From NCBI GenBank assembly GCA_011390465.1, contig JAABSH010000002.1, positions 82,199 through 146,198 on the forward strand: a DNA stretch of 64,000 nucleotides. The letters run 5' to 3'. The first letter of the stretch is position 1. Each line of letters begins with the position of its first letter. Below the pieces are notes generated by a model, which searched no databases, was not told the origin of the DNA, and saw only the letters and a list, made by a program, of their open reading frames with translations. The position numbers and the translations under genes were made by a program. This document shows positions 42,886 to 51,856 of this stretch, piece by piece. This stretch comes from Desulfobacteraceae bacterium. Its GTDB lineage: Bacteria > Desulfobacterota > Desulfobacteria > Desulfobacterales > Desulfosalsimonadaceae.

Positions 42886-43692
42886 ATGATTTCCCGTATT
42901 ATCACAACACCCGCCCGGCAGATCGACATTCTTGCCGGCAGCTGGCCCCTGGTGCCGGAACGGCCCACCCTGATTTTTCTTCATGGCGCGGCACTGACCA
43001 AAGCCTTCTGGACAGCGCAGGTGGAAGGCCTTGCGGATGCGGCAAACACCATTGCCATTGACCTGCCCGGCCGCAATGGATCAACCCTGGCCGGTGATGA
43101 AAACACCACCTGTGATATGGAAAATGACATCATTGGCGGATATGCATCTGCTGTTACGGCGCTCATGGATCATCTGCAACTTAAAAATCCAGTGCTCTGC
43201 GGCCTGAGCATGGGCGGCGCAGTGGCCCTGTCCCTGCTGCTGCGGCATCCTGAGCGGTTTCAAAAAGCCATTTTGATGAACACCGGGGCCCGGCTCAAAG
43301 TGATGCCCATGATATTTGAAACCCTAAAAAATAATTATGCCGGGTATCAGGACATGGTGGTGGCGTTTTCCACTTCCGGCAAGAGTGACCGGGAAAAAAT
43401 TAAAGAACAGATGCAGGCCATTGCAGTTTCGAATCCCGCGGCAGCGCTCAGGGATTTTACCGCCTGCGACCAGTTTGATGTGATGGCGGAGCTGGGGCGG
43501 ATTCGGGCTGCGGTTCAGATCGTGACTGGCGCGGATGACGGGGTAACGCCACCCAAGTACGGGGAATTCCTGCATCAGGGAATTGCGGGGTCCGGGCTGA
43601 CGTCTATTGACGATGTGGGGCATCTTTCCCCGCTGGAAAACCCGGACGCTGTCAACCAGGTTATCCGAAAGTTTATGGCGCAGCCTGAATAA
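42886..43692 (+). CDS. Alpha/beta hydrolase
   Basis: 268 residues from the ATG at 42886. The hydrolase fold is marked by LIFLHGAALTKAFW (oxyanion region), the nucleophile elbow CGLSMGGAVALSLLLRHPER with Ser in GLSMG, an acid in TGADDGVTPPKYG and His in DDVGHLSPLENP. All triad members are present. The substrate cannot be told from sequence; the cap region is short. It follows the M23-like gene by 13 bases and is probably the last gene of the degQ-TPR-M23 run. Confidence 0.87.
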   Translation: MISRIITTPARQIDILAGSWPLVPERPTLIFLHGAALTKAFWTAQVEGLADAANTIAIDLPGRNGSTLAGDENTTCDMENDIIGGYASAVTALMDHLQLKNPVLCGLSMGGAVALSLLLRHPERFQKAILMNTGARLKVMPMIFETLKNNYAGYQDMVVAFSTSGKSDREKIKEQMQAIAVSNPAAALRDFTACDQFDVMAELGRIRAAVQIVTGADDGVTPPKYGEFLHQGIAGSGLTSIDDVGHLSPLENPDAVNQVIRKFMAQPE

Positions 43693-43858
43693 AATTCCGA
43701 TGCCGCTGCCGGGAAAAACCCGATGAATCTGCTTGAAAATCCGGCGGGTGTCTGATAAGTGAATTCGGATATTTTACCGAATGAACCAAAAGGCCATACA
43801 TCAAAGACGAAAAAAACGGAATCAACCAGAATAAATTTAGGATAAACAGGACACAAAA

Positions 43859-44896
43859 ATGATCAATGTCGGAATTGTAGGTGCCACCGGATATGCAGGA
43901 GCGGAACTGGTTCGGCTGCTTGCGGGACATCCGGAGGTTACCCTTTCGGTACTGACCTCCCGTCAGTATGCGGGCCAGCCTTTTGAAGCAATTTATCCGT
44001 CCATGAAAGGACAGATCAATCTGGATTGTGAAGCATATGACGCAGCTGGCCTCTGTGACCGGGCGGACGTTATTTTTATGGCCCTGCCGCACAAACTGCC
44101 CATGGCGTTTGTGCCGGAGCTGGTGGCAAAAGGGAAAAAAGTGATTGATCTTTCCGCGGATTTCCGGTTTTCCGATCCCGCCGCCTATGAGTCCGCGTAT
44201 CAGCCCCACACCGCAAAAGATCTTCTCTCCCGGTCTGTTTACGGGTTGTGTGAAGTGTTCGGGGATCAGATTAAAACCGCTGATCTCATCGGCAATCCCG
44301 GGTGTTATGCCACCTGCATTCTTCTGCCCCTGTATCCTTTGGTCAAAGCCGGTATGATTGATGTTTCAACCCTTATTGCGGATGCCAAATCCGGGGCCAG
44401 CGGGGCAGGGCGTTCCCTTTCCCTGGTTACCCATATCTGCGAAATTACAGAGTCCTTTAAGCCTTATAAAGTCGGCGGCCACCGGCACAAGCCGGAGATG
44501 GATGAAATTCTGACCCGGGCCGGCGCCGGCACGGTGGATTTGACGTTTATTCCCCACCTCATCCCCATGTCCCGGGGAATGGAAGCCACCATTTACGCCG
44601 GCCTGAGAAAAGACGTTACTGCAGCCGATATTGCCGCGTGCCTGTCTGAAAGTTACGGCAAATGTCCGTTCATTCGCCTCTATGATCATGGGCTGCCCGT
44701 GGACACGGCCAATGTCCGGGGCACCAATTTTTGTGACATTGGGTTTGTGCTGGAGAAAACCAAAGGCCGGCTGGTTTTGATGTCCGTGATCGACAATCTG
44801 GTAAAAGGCGCGTCCGGCCAGGCCGTGCAGAATATGAACCTCATGTACGGGTTTGAAGAAACCGCCGGATTGTCTGCAATTTCATTTCCGGTTTAA
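43859..44896 (+). CDS. argC: N-acetyl-gamma-glutamyl-phosphate reductase
   Basis: 345 residues, the family's usual length. It reduces N-acetylglutamyl phosphate to the semialdehyde with NADPH, the third step of arginine synthesis. The NADP-binding start NVGIVGATGYAGAELVRLL, the active site GNPGCYAT (Cys149), AKSGASGAGR and the HRHKPEMDEI region with catalytic His are all seen. No other arginine gene is adjacent. The next gene is an ACT-domain protein 28 bases downstream. Confidence 0.95.
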   Translation: MINVGIVGATGYAGAELVRLLAGHPEVTLSVLTSRQYAGQPFEAIYPSMKGQINLDCEAYDAAGLCDRADVIFMALPHKLPMAFVPELVAKGKKVIDLSADFRFSDPAAYESAYQPHTAKDLLSRSVYGLCEVFGDQIKTADLIGNPGCYATCILLPLYPLVKAGMIDVSTLIADAKSGASGAGRSLSLVTHICEITESFKPYKVGGHRHKPEMDEILTRAGAGTVDLTFIPHLIPMSRGMEATIYAGLRKDVTAADIAACLSESYGKCPFIRLYDHGLPVDTANVRGTNFCDIGFVLEKTKGRLVLMSVIDNLVKGASGQAVQNMNLMYGFEETAGLSAISFPV

Positions 44897-44924
44897 TCAC
44901 CCTCAAACGAATTGAAAAAACGCC

Positions 44925-45356
44925 ATGGAAACAAAACAGATATCTGTTTTTATTGAAAACCGGTCCGGCCGGCTGGCAAAGATCACCACGGTCCTGGGAA
45001 ACGCCGGTATTAATATCCGGGCCATGTCCCTTGCGGATACTTCGGATTTCGGGATTTTGCGGCTGATTGTCAGCGATGCGGAAAAAGCCGCTGATACCCT
45101 TAAGGATCACGGCTTTACAGTGAGAATTTCCCGGGTGATTGCCGTGGCCATACCGGACGTTCCCGGCGCCCTGGGAAACCTGCTTTCCCTGATGGAACTG
45201 GCCGGTTTAAATGTGGAATACATGTACGCCTTTGTGCAGAAAAACATGGATCAGGCCATTATTATTTTCCGCTTTGATCAGACGGAAAAGGCGGTTGAGG
45301 TTCTGCTGGAAAATGATGTTCGTATTATCAGGGAAAGCACATTACTGACAATGTAG
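44925..45356 (+). CDS. Tandem ACT-domain protein
   Basis: 143 residues forming two ACT domains: FIENRSGRLAKITTVLGNAG, then INIRAMSLADTSDFGILRLI, and VAIPDVPGALGNLLSLMELA, then GLNVEYMYAFVQKNMDQAII. ACT domains bind amino acids and regulate metabolism. Stand-alone double-ACT proteins of this size often accompany phenylacetate-CoA ligase and Liv transporter genes in Desulfobacterota and some archaea, which is exactly the order here. It probably senses an aromatic or branched-chain amino acid, but the ligand is inferred. Confidence 0.87.
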   Translation: METKQISVFIENRSGRLAKITTVLGNAGINIRAMSLADTSDFGILRLIVSDAEKAADTLKDHGFTVRISRVIAVAIPDVPGALGNLLSLMELAGLNVEYMYAFVQKNMDQAIIIFRFDQTEKAVEVLLENDVRIIRESTLLTM

Positions 45357-45402
45357 TAACCCCCCTGTTTTATGTTAACCGGCTCAAAAAAAGGAGAGAC
45401 CA

Positions 45403-46554
45403 ATGGTAAAGCGTTTGTTGTGGGTAACGACTGTTTGTGCGGCAATTCTGTTTTCTGCGGCAATGGTGTATGCAAATCCCGAGGCATATCATGTGGGATG
45501 CGCGTTTGCGGTCACCGGAAAAGCATCATGGCTTGGCGAGCCGGAGCGGAACACCGTGGAAATGATCGCCCGGCAGATCAACGAAGCGGGCGGTATTGAC
45601 GGTCATCCCCTGGTGCTGCACATTGAAGACACCCAGGGCGACAACACCCGGGCCGTGAACGCGGTGCGGAAGCTTATTAAAAAAGACAAGGTATGCGCCA
45701 TTATCGGCACTTCCCGCAGCGGTACCTCCATGGCCGCGGTGCCGGTGGCCACCCAGTCCGAAATTCCCATGATTTCATGCGCGTCCGCGGCAGTGATTAC
45801 CACGCCGGTGGACCAGCGGAAATGGGTTTTCAAAGTGGGCCCGGATGACAGTGATGCGGCCCTGAATATTTTTGAGCACATGAAAGCCCATGATATCAGC
45901 AAGGTGGGGATCATGACCGGCACTACCGGATTCGGCGCGGCCGGCCGGGAACAGCTGAAAGAATTTGCCTCAGACTACGGCATCAGCATTGTTGCCGATG
46001 AAACGTACAATCCCACGGACACGGACATGACGGCTCAGCTGATCAGCATCCGGAAAACCGAGGCCCAGGCCGTTATCAACTGGTCCATTGTCCCGGCCCA
46101 GTCCATTGTGTCCAAAAATATGCAGCAGCTCAAAATGACCATTCCCCTGTATCAGAGCCACGGGTTTGCCAATGTCAAATATGCCGAAGCTGCCGGTGAT
46201 TCCGCGGAAGGCTGCATATTCCCGGCCGGCAGAATCATGGCCGTGGATACCCTGGCCGATGACCATCCCCAGAAAAAGGTGCTGAAAGAATACAAACAGG
46301 CCTATGAATCCACCTATGATGACCATGTGTCCACTTTTGGCGGACATGCCTATGATGCCCTGTGGCTGGTGGTGAATGCCCTTAAAAAAGTCGGTCCGGA
46401 TGCCGCCAAAATCCGTGACGAGCTGGAAAACACCACCTTTGTCGGGGTGGGCGGCATTTTCGAATTTTCGGACAAGGATCATTGCGGTCTGGATAAAGAA
46501 GATTTTGCCATTCTGACGGTAAAAGACGGTAAGTTTGTTGTGCTGGAACCGTAA
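45403..46554 (+). CDS. livK: Branched-chain amino acid-type ABC transporter, substrate-binding protein
   Basis: 383 residues with a signal peptide (VKRLLWVTTVCAAILFSAAM, cut after VYA). The mature part is a Leu/Ile/Val-binding-type periplasmic protein: GCAFAVTGKASWLGEPERNT, INEAGGIDGHPLVLHIEDTQ, VCAIIGTSRSGTSMAAVPVA and FGGHAYDALWLVVNAL. Two lobes as usual. It heads a livKHMGF operon. The ligand could be a branched-chain amino acid, but proteins of this family also carry aromatic acids, and the phenylacetate-CoA ligase at the end of the cluster favours an aromatic substrate. Confidence 0.92.
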   Translation: MVKRLLWVTTVCAAILFSAAMVYANPEAYHVGCAFAVTGKASWLGEPERNTVEMIARQINEAGGIDGHPLVLHIEDTQGDNTRAVNAVRKLIKKDKVCAIIGTSRSGTSMAAVPVATQSEIPMISCASAAVITTPVDQRKWVFKVGPDDSDAALNIFEHMKAHDISKVGIMTGTTGFGAAGREQLKEFASDYGISIVADETYNPTDTDMTAQLISIRKTEAQAVINWSIVPAQSIVSKNMQQLKMTIPLYQSHGFANVKYAEAAGDSAEGCIFPAGRIMAVDTLADDHPQKKVLKEYKQAYESTYDDHVSTFGGHAYDALWLVVNALKKVGPDAAKIRDELENTTFVGVGGIFEFSDKDHCGLDKEDFAILTVKDGKFVVLEP

Positions 46555-46621
46555 CCAAAGGATTTGATCGGCGGATGGTTTTTATTATATCTGTATAAAT
46601 GAACTCACGGGAATAACACAT

Positions 46622-47518
46622 ATGGACAGCGCCTTTGTTGACGTGCTTCAGTTTTTGATTATGGGAATTCAGCGCGGCAGCATTTATGCCATGGTGGCCA
46701 TGGGATTTAACATGATCTACAACGCCACCGGCATCATCAATTTTGCCCAGGGAGAGTTTGTGGTGCTCGGAGGCCTTATGATGGTGACCCTGACCATGGG
46801 CTTTCATCTGTCCATTGTGTTCGCTTTTATCCTGAGTGTTCTTTTTGTAATGGTTGCCGGAATTTTAATGGAACGGCTGACCATCAACCCGGTGAAGCAG
46901 CCGTCTGTTCTGCGGCTGATTATCATTACCATTGCAGTGTCCATTATTATCAAGGGGGCGGCCATGTGCTTCTGGGGAAAAGGCTCCCATTACATGCGCC
47001 ATTTTTCCGGAAGCACGTCCCTTGATTTCTACGGCGCCACCATCCTTCCCCAGACCCTTTGGGTTGTCGGCATTCTGTGCTGTGTGGTGGCGGCGTATAT
47101 TGTGTTTTTCAATTATACCATGACCGGCAAATGCATGCGCGCCTGCGCCATCAACCGGGACGCGGCCCGTCTGGCCGGCATCAACGACCGGAAAATGGTC
47201 ATGCTGTCCTTTGCCCTCTCAGCGGGCATCGGGGCCATTGCCGGAATTATCATCACGCCCATTATTCAGATGGATTACGCCCGGGGGGCCATGCTGGGGC
47301 TCAAAGGATTCGGGGCCGCGGTGCTCGGGGGGCTGGGCAACAGCATGGGCGCGGTAGTGGCCGGGGTGCTGCTGGGAGTGCTGGAAGCCCTGGGCGCGGG
47401 CTATATTTCTTCCCATTACATGGACGCCATTGCCCTGATCATTCTTCTGTTTGTGCTGTTTATCCGGCCCAGCGGTATTTTCGGGAGTGCTGAAGCCATG
47501 AGGTTAAAAGAATTCTGA
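46622..47518 (+). CDS. livH: Branched-chain amino acid-type ABC transporter permease LivH
   Basis: 298 residues, mostly membrane helices. GIQRGSIYAMVAMGFNMIYN and NFAQGEFVVLGGLMMVTLT near the N-terminus and AVLGGLGNSMGAVVAGVLLG near the C-terminus are the conserved LivH segments; the latter includes the loop contacting the ATPase. It forms the inner-membrane channel with LivM. The start codon of livM is one base after this stop. Confidence 0.93.
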   Translation: MDSAFVDVLQFLIMGIQRGSIYAMVAMGFNMIYNATGIINFAQGEFVVLGGLMMVTLTMGFHLSIVFAFILSVLFVMVAGILMERLTINPVKQPSVLRLIIITIAVSIIIKGAAMCFWGKGSHYMRHFSGSTSLDFYGATILPQTLWVVGILCCVVAAYIVFFNYTMTGKCMRACAINRDAARLAGINDRKMVMLSFALSAGIGAIAGIIITPIIQMDYARGAMLGLKGFGAAVLGGLGNSMGAVVAGVLLGVLEALGAGYISSHYMDAIALIILLFVLFIRPSGIFGSAEAMRLKEF

Positions 47519-47519
47519 T

Positions 47520-48533
47520 ATGAAGGGAAAGCACAGTGCCGGGTTTTTTGCGCTCATTGGCGCCATTATGGTGATGCCGCTATTGGTGACCAATGACTAT
47601 TATCTTGGCGTGCTGACGTTTACCGCGTTCAACTGCCTGACCTGCGTCGGCCTGTGCCTGCTCATGGGATACGCCGGCCAGATTTCCATCGGCCATGGCG
47701 CGTTTGTGGCCATTGGCGCCTATACCACCGGTATCCTGACGACAAAACTGGCATGGTCGCCCTGGCTGGCCATGCTCTGCGGCGTGGTACTGGTGCTCGT
47801 CATTGCTTTTTGTGTGGGGATTCCGGCATTGCGGCTCAAAGGTCATTATCTGGCCATGGCCACCCTGGGGTTTGCTTCCATCGTACATGTGGTGGCGGTG
47901 GCCGCGGTGGATTTGACCGGCGGCCCGGCCGGCATTGTGGGCATTCCCCGGCTGAACCTGTTCGGGTATGTTTTGAATTCTGACAAACAATATTTTTATT
48001 TTGCCTGGAGCGCGGTGGCCGCCGGTGTCTACATCGCCCTGAACCTGATTTATTCCCGGGTGGGCCGGGGACTGCAGGCCCTTCACGGTAGCGAAGACGC
48101 CGCCGCCTCCCTGGGCATTAACATTACCGCCTACAAGGTGCAGATATTCATGCTGAGCGCCGTGTTCGCGTCTGTCAGCGGCAGTTTGTACGCCTGCTAC
48201 GTCAACTATATCGATCCCGGCCCTTTTGATGTGATGCATTCCGTGCTGCTGATTACCATGGTGGCGGTGGGCGGATTGCACTCCATCTGGGGGGCCCTGA
48301 CCGGAGCCGTGGTGCTGTCGCTGCTGCCGGAGATTTTGTCTTTCCTGTCTGATTATTTGCAGGTGGTGGGCATTCAGTATCAGCCGGATTATGATACCCT
48401 GGTATACGGCGGTATTCTCTTGATTATCATGCTGTTTCTGCCGGAAGGCATTTTCAGCGGCATCAGCAGCGTGCTGAGCAGGGTGCGGCTGCTGTTTGGA
48501 AAAACCGCCAAAGGAACCGACCATGCCGGATAA
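47520..48533 (+). CDS. livM: Branched-chain amino acid-type ABC transporter permease LivM
   Basis: 337 residues. GLCLLMGYAGQISIGHGAFV, AIGAYTTGILTTKLAWSPW, PALRLKGHYLAMATLGFASI and LTGGPAGIVGIPRL are hallmark LivM regions, and GGLHSIWGALTGAVVLSLLP is the coupling-loop region. It is the second membrane subunit. It overlaps livG by eleven bases. Confidence 0.93.
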   Translation: MKGKHSAGFFALIGAIMVMPLLVTNDYYLGVLTFTAFNCLTCVGLCLLMGYAGQISIGHGAFVAIGAYTTGILTTKLAWSPWLAMLCGVVLVLVIAFCVGIPALRLKGHYLAMATLGFASIVHVVAVAAVDLTGGPAGIVGIPRLNLFGYVLNSDKQYFYFAWSAVAAGVYIALNLIYSRVGRGLQALHGSEDAAASLGINITAYKVQIFMLSAVFASVSGSLYACYVNYIDPGPFDVMHSVLLITMVAVGGLHSIWGALTGAVVLSLLPEILSFLSDYLQVVGIQYQPDYDTLVYGGILLIIMLFLPEGIFSGISSVLSRVRLLFGKTAKGTDHAG

Positions 48534-49287
48534 CAGCATTCTGAGGCTAAACCGGCTGCGGCGGACATTCGGCGGGGTGGTGGCGGTATCTGATTTGACC
48601 CTGGACGTTTGCCGGGGAACGGTGACGTCTCTCATCGGCCCCAACGGCGCGGGCAAAACCACGATTTTTAATCTGATTACCGGATATCTGCATCCCACTG
48701 CCGGGGAGATTATTTTTAACGGCCGATCTTTGATGGGCTTGAAACCCCATCGCATCGCAGCAGCCGGCATTGGCCGGACCTTTCAGAACGTTCAGATTTT
48801 TCCGCAGATGAGTGTGCTGGAAAACATTATGGCCGGCCGGCATCTCCGGTCCCGGGCCGGGTTTTTTTATTCTTCGATCCTGCCGCCGGTATTGCGCGGG
48901 GAAGAAAAGAAAATTCAGGAATCTGCGGAAAAACAGCTCCATTTTTTAGGGCTGGCCCCGAAGGCCCACGTTCCCGCCGGCAGCCTGCCCCTGGGCAGCC
49001 AGCGCATGCTGGAAATTGCCCGGGCACTGGCCATCGAACCCAAGCTGCTGCTCCTGGATGAACCGGCCTCAGGTCTCAATTCCCGGGAAACAATTGCCAT
49101 GGGAGAATTGATCCAGAAAATCAAGGCCATGCAGATTACGGTATTGCTGGTGGAGCATGACATGGAACTGGTAATGGATATTTCCGATGCCGTGGCCGTG
49201 ATTAATTTCGGCAGTCTGATTGCCAATGGATCCCCTGCTGAAATACAGGCAAATGAAGATGTCATCGCGGCATATCTGGGAGAGTGA
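48523..49287 (+). CDS. livG: Branched-chain amino acid-type ABC transporter ATPase LivG
   Basis: 254 residues from the ATG at 48523, inside the end of livM. Walker A GPNGAGKTT, the Q-loop region IGRTFQNVQIFPQMSVLENI, the signature-like LPLGSQRMLEIARALAIEPK and Walker B LLLLDEPASGLN are present, followed by VLLVEHDMELVMDISDAV. The signature motif reads LGSQ instead of LSGGQ, a deviation seen in LivG proteins. It energises uptake together with LivF, from which it is separated by a 326-base repeat tract. Confidence 0.93.
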   Translation: MPDNSILRLNRLRRTFGGVVAVSDLTLDVCRGTVTSLIGPNGAGKTTIFNLITGYLHPTAGEIIFNGRSLMGLKPHRIAAAGIGRTFQNVQIFPQMSVLENIMAGRHLRSRAGFFYSSILPPVLRGEEKKIQESAEKQLHFLGLAPKAHVPAGSLPLGSQRMLEIARALAIEPKLLLLDEPASGLNSRETIAMGELIQKIKAMQITVLLVEHDMELVMDISDAVAVINFGSLIANGSPAEIQANEDVIAAYLGE

Positions 49288-49316
49288 GGGGGAATGATGA
49301 ATTACGAATTACGAAT

Positions 49317-49386
<70 letters not shown>

Positions 49387-49433
49387 TTGAAAAGATGACG
49401 GGCCGTTTGCAAATGGCAGGAAAGCGGTTTTTC

Positions 49434-49601
49434 CCTTCAGCCTTCAGTCTTCAGTCTTCAACCTTCAACCTTCAACCTTCAACCTTAAACCTTCAACCTT
49501 CAACCTTAAACCTTCAACCTTAAACCTTCAACCTTAAACCTTCAACCTTAAACCTTCAACCTTAAACCTTCAACCTTAAACCTTCAACCTTAAACCTTCA
49601 A
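49434..49601. repeat. Twenty-four heptamer repeats CCTTCAA/CCTTAAA
   Basis: 168 bases of seven-base units begin with CCTTCAG and TCTTCAG variants, then CCTTCAA and finally alternating CCTTCAA and CCTTAAA. The array ends 12 bases before the livF start codon, leaving no visible Shine-Dalgarno sequence there. Confidence 0.9.
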
Positions 49602-49613
49602 CCTGACAAACCC

Positions 49614-50351
49614 ATGCTCCGTCTGGTAAATGTAAACAGTTATTACGGCCTGATACATATTTTAAAAAATGTATCCATGCATGTGAGCGAAGGGGAGATC
49701 GTCACCCTTCTCGGCGCCAACGGGGCCGGTAAAACCACCACCCTGCGCACCATCTCCGGCCTGCATCCGGTGGCGGACGGCCGCATCTGGTTTGACGGTC
49801 AGGACATTACCGGTGCCAGCCCGGAAAAACTCGTGGGCCTGGGGATTGCCCATGTGCCGGAAGGCCGCCAGCTTTTCCGGTCCATGTCGGTGTATGATAA
49901 TCTCGAACTGGGCGGGTATCTGATTTACCGGCATCATGGACGAAAACAGCTGAAATCTGATATAGAAGAAATGTTTACCCGGTTTCCGATTTTAAAGGAA
50001 CGGCGGAGGCAGTATGCCGGCACCCTGAGCGGCGGAGAGCAGCAGATGCTGGCCATTGCCATGGCCCTGATGTCCCGGCCCCGGCTGCTGCTGCTGGATG
50101 AACCGTCCATGGGGCTGGCGCCGCTGATCATAAAAGATATTTTTCAGTTGATTGCCAGACTTCAGGCGGATCAGAAGCTGACCGTGCTGCTGATTGAACA
50201 GAATGCCGGTGCCGCGCTGAAAATTGCGGACCGGGGCTATGTGATTGAAACCGGTAAAATTGTGCTTGAAGAAGGGGCAGACCGGCTGATGACCAATCAG
50301 GAAGTCCGGCGGGCGTATCTGGGCAGGGAGCAGAAGGAGATTTGGGAGTGA
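49614..50351 (+). CDS. livF: Branched-chain amino acid-type ABC transporter ATPase LivF
   Basis: 245 residues. Walker A GANGAGKTT, LGIAHVPEGRQLFRSMSVYD, the signature LSGGEQQMLAIAMALMSRPR and Walker B LLLLDEPSMGLAPLI are intact, followed by VLLIEQNAGAALKIADRGYV. It completes the LivKHMGF transporter. The start lies right after a heptamer array without a clear ribosome-binding site. Either translation starts weakly or another signal is used. The gene ends in a further heptamer tract. Confidence 0.93.
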   Translation: MLRLVNVNSYYGLIHILKNVSMHVSEGEIVTLLGANGAGKTTTLRTISGLHPVADGRIWFDGQDITGASPEKLVGLGIAHVPEGRQLFRSMSVYDNLELGGYLIYRHHGRKQLKSDIEEMFTRFPILKERRRQYAGTLSGGEQQMLAIAMALMSRPRLLLLDEPSMGLAPLIIKDIFQLIARLQADQKLTVLLIEQNAGAALKIADRGYVIETGKIVLEEGADRLMTNQEVRRAYLGREQKEIWE

Positions 50352-50412
50352 AGAAGGTGAAAGCTCGAAGGTGAAAGCTGAAGGCTGAAGGCTGAAGGCT
50401 AAAGGCTAAAAT
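50352..50412. repeat. Heptamer repeat tract after livF
   Basis: Units such as AAGGCTG (three times) and AAGGCTA (twice) follow AAGGTGA and AAGCTCG variants, between livF and the phenylacetate-CoA ligase gene. Confidence 0.8.
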
Positions 50413-50449
50413 TATTGTTATTTAATCTTTTAGATAACAAGGAAAAAAT

Positions 50450-51742
50450 ATGGAATTCTGGGATAAAAAAATTGAATGCATGAGCCGGGAGGAAATCCAG
50501 CAGGTGCAGCTTGAAAAACTCCAGGCCACGCTGCACCGGGTGTATAAAAATGTGCGGCATTACCGGAAAATTTTCAGGGATGTGGATTTCATGCCCGAGG
50601 ACCTTCGCTCTTTTTCCGATTTTAACTCTCTGCCGTTCATTACCCGCCGGGAACTTTCTGAAAATTATCCCTATGACATGTTTGCCGTGCCCCTGAGGGA
50701 GGTGGTGCGGCTGCACACCGCGTCTGTTAATTTTGAAGATCCCATTGTCATCGGGTTTACGCAGAATGATATCAATGTATGGGCTGAACTGATGGCCCGT
50801 AATTTTACCGGGGTGGGCATCAACAAGGATGACGTGGTCCAGATCGCCCTGAACTTCGGCATCACCACCGGTCCTTTCGGGGTGCAGATGGGCGCGGAAA
50901 AAATCGGGGCTTCCGTGATTCCCATGTCCGCGGGAAAATTTTCCGATCAGATTAAAATCATGCGGGATTTTCGGACCACGGTGCTGGTCTCCACTCCCAC
51001 CCTGGCCCTCAGCCTGGTGCGTGAAATGGAAGAAATGAACCTGGATCCTCAGTCTTTGATGCTGAAATCCGGGGTGTTCGGCTCCGAGCCCTGGTCTGAA
51101 GAGACCCGGCGCATTCTGGAATTCAAAATGCACATCACGGCCACGGACACCTATGCCATGACGGAATTGTTCGGTCCCGGGGTTGCCTGGGAGTGTCCGG
51201 AAAAAAACGGTTTGCATATTGCGGAAGATCATTTTATTCCTGAAATAGTTGATCCGGTGACGCTGGCGCCTTTGCCGGAAGGTTCGGAAGGGGAGCTGGT
51301 GCTGACCTCCATTTCCAAGGAAGCCTTTCCCCTGATTCGGTTCAGAACCGGGGATATCAGTCGCATTGATTACACGCCCTGCGCCTGCGGCCGGACCCAC
51401 TGCCGGATTTCCCGGATTTTCCGGCGCTGCGATGATGTAATGGTGGTTCGCGGCATGGCCATCACGCCGGAGCAGGTCGGCCAGGCTCTGGCCCGGGTGA
51501 GCGGCGGCATGCCGGTTTTTCAGATTCAGGTGGAGCGCAGCGGGGGCCTGGATCAGATGACGGTGTTAATGGAAATTTCAGACCTGAATTTTTTTGATGA
51601 AATGAAAAAACAGCGGCGGTTTGCGGAAACCCTGCACCGGGCCCTTTCGGAACTGCTGGGCTGGGAGGTGACGGTTCGTCTGGTGGAGCCGGGAACCTTT
51701 AATCCTGAGGAAAAAGTGCGGGATCTGCGCTGCTTTAAATAA
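50450..51742 (+). CDS. paaK: Phenylacetate-CoA ligase
   Basis: 430 residues, typical for PaaK. It activates phenylacetate or a related aryl acid with ATP and CoA via an acyl-adenylate. Recognisable regions are QLEKLQATLHRVYKNVRHYR, FGITTGPFGVQMGAEKIGAS, TDTYAMTELFGPGVAWECPE, LVLTSISKEAFPLIRFRTGD and the C-terminal VRGMAITPEQVGQALARVSG. It follows the Liv transporter and the double-ACT protein, so the cluster probably takes up and activates an aromatic acid, or handles products of aromatic amino acid oxidation. An AAGGAAAA site precedes the start. Confidence 0.92.
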   Translation: MEFWDKKIECMSREEIQQVQLEKLQATLHRVYKNVRHYRKIFRDVDFMPEDLRSFSDFNSLPFITRRELSENYPYDMFAVPLREVVRLHTASVNFEDPIVIGFTQNDINVWAELMARNFTGVGINKDDVVQIALNFGITTGPFGVQMGAEKIGASVIPMSAGKFSDQIKIMRDFRTTVLVSTPTLALSLVREMEEMNLDPQSLMLKSGVFGSEPWSEETRRILEFKMHITATDTYAMTELFGPGVAWECPEKNGLHIAEDHFIPEIVDPVTLAPLPEGSEGELVLTSISKEAFPLIRFRTGDISRIDYTPCACGRTHCRISRIFRRCDDVMVVRGMAITPEQVGQALARVSGGMPVFQIQVERSGGLDQMTVLMEISDLNFFDEMKKQRRFAETLHRALSELLGWEVTVRLVEPGTFNPEEKVRDLRCFK

Positions 51743-51856
51743 CTTCTGGATATTAATATAAGGATATTAATGATATTCTGAGCGGTTTCAGCTCAGACAG
51801 GTGTATTTTTAATTTATATATTTTAACCGGTTAAATTTTGAAAAGGAGAAGTAAAA

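Noticed and set aside
47580..48770. A 396-codon open frame on the minus strand across livM and livG
   Set aside because: It is antisense to two strongly supported ABC transporter genes, and its His/Gln-rich translation is typical of a shadow frame.
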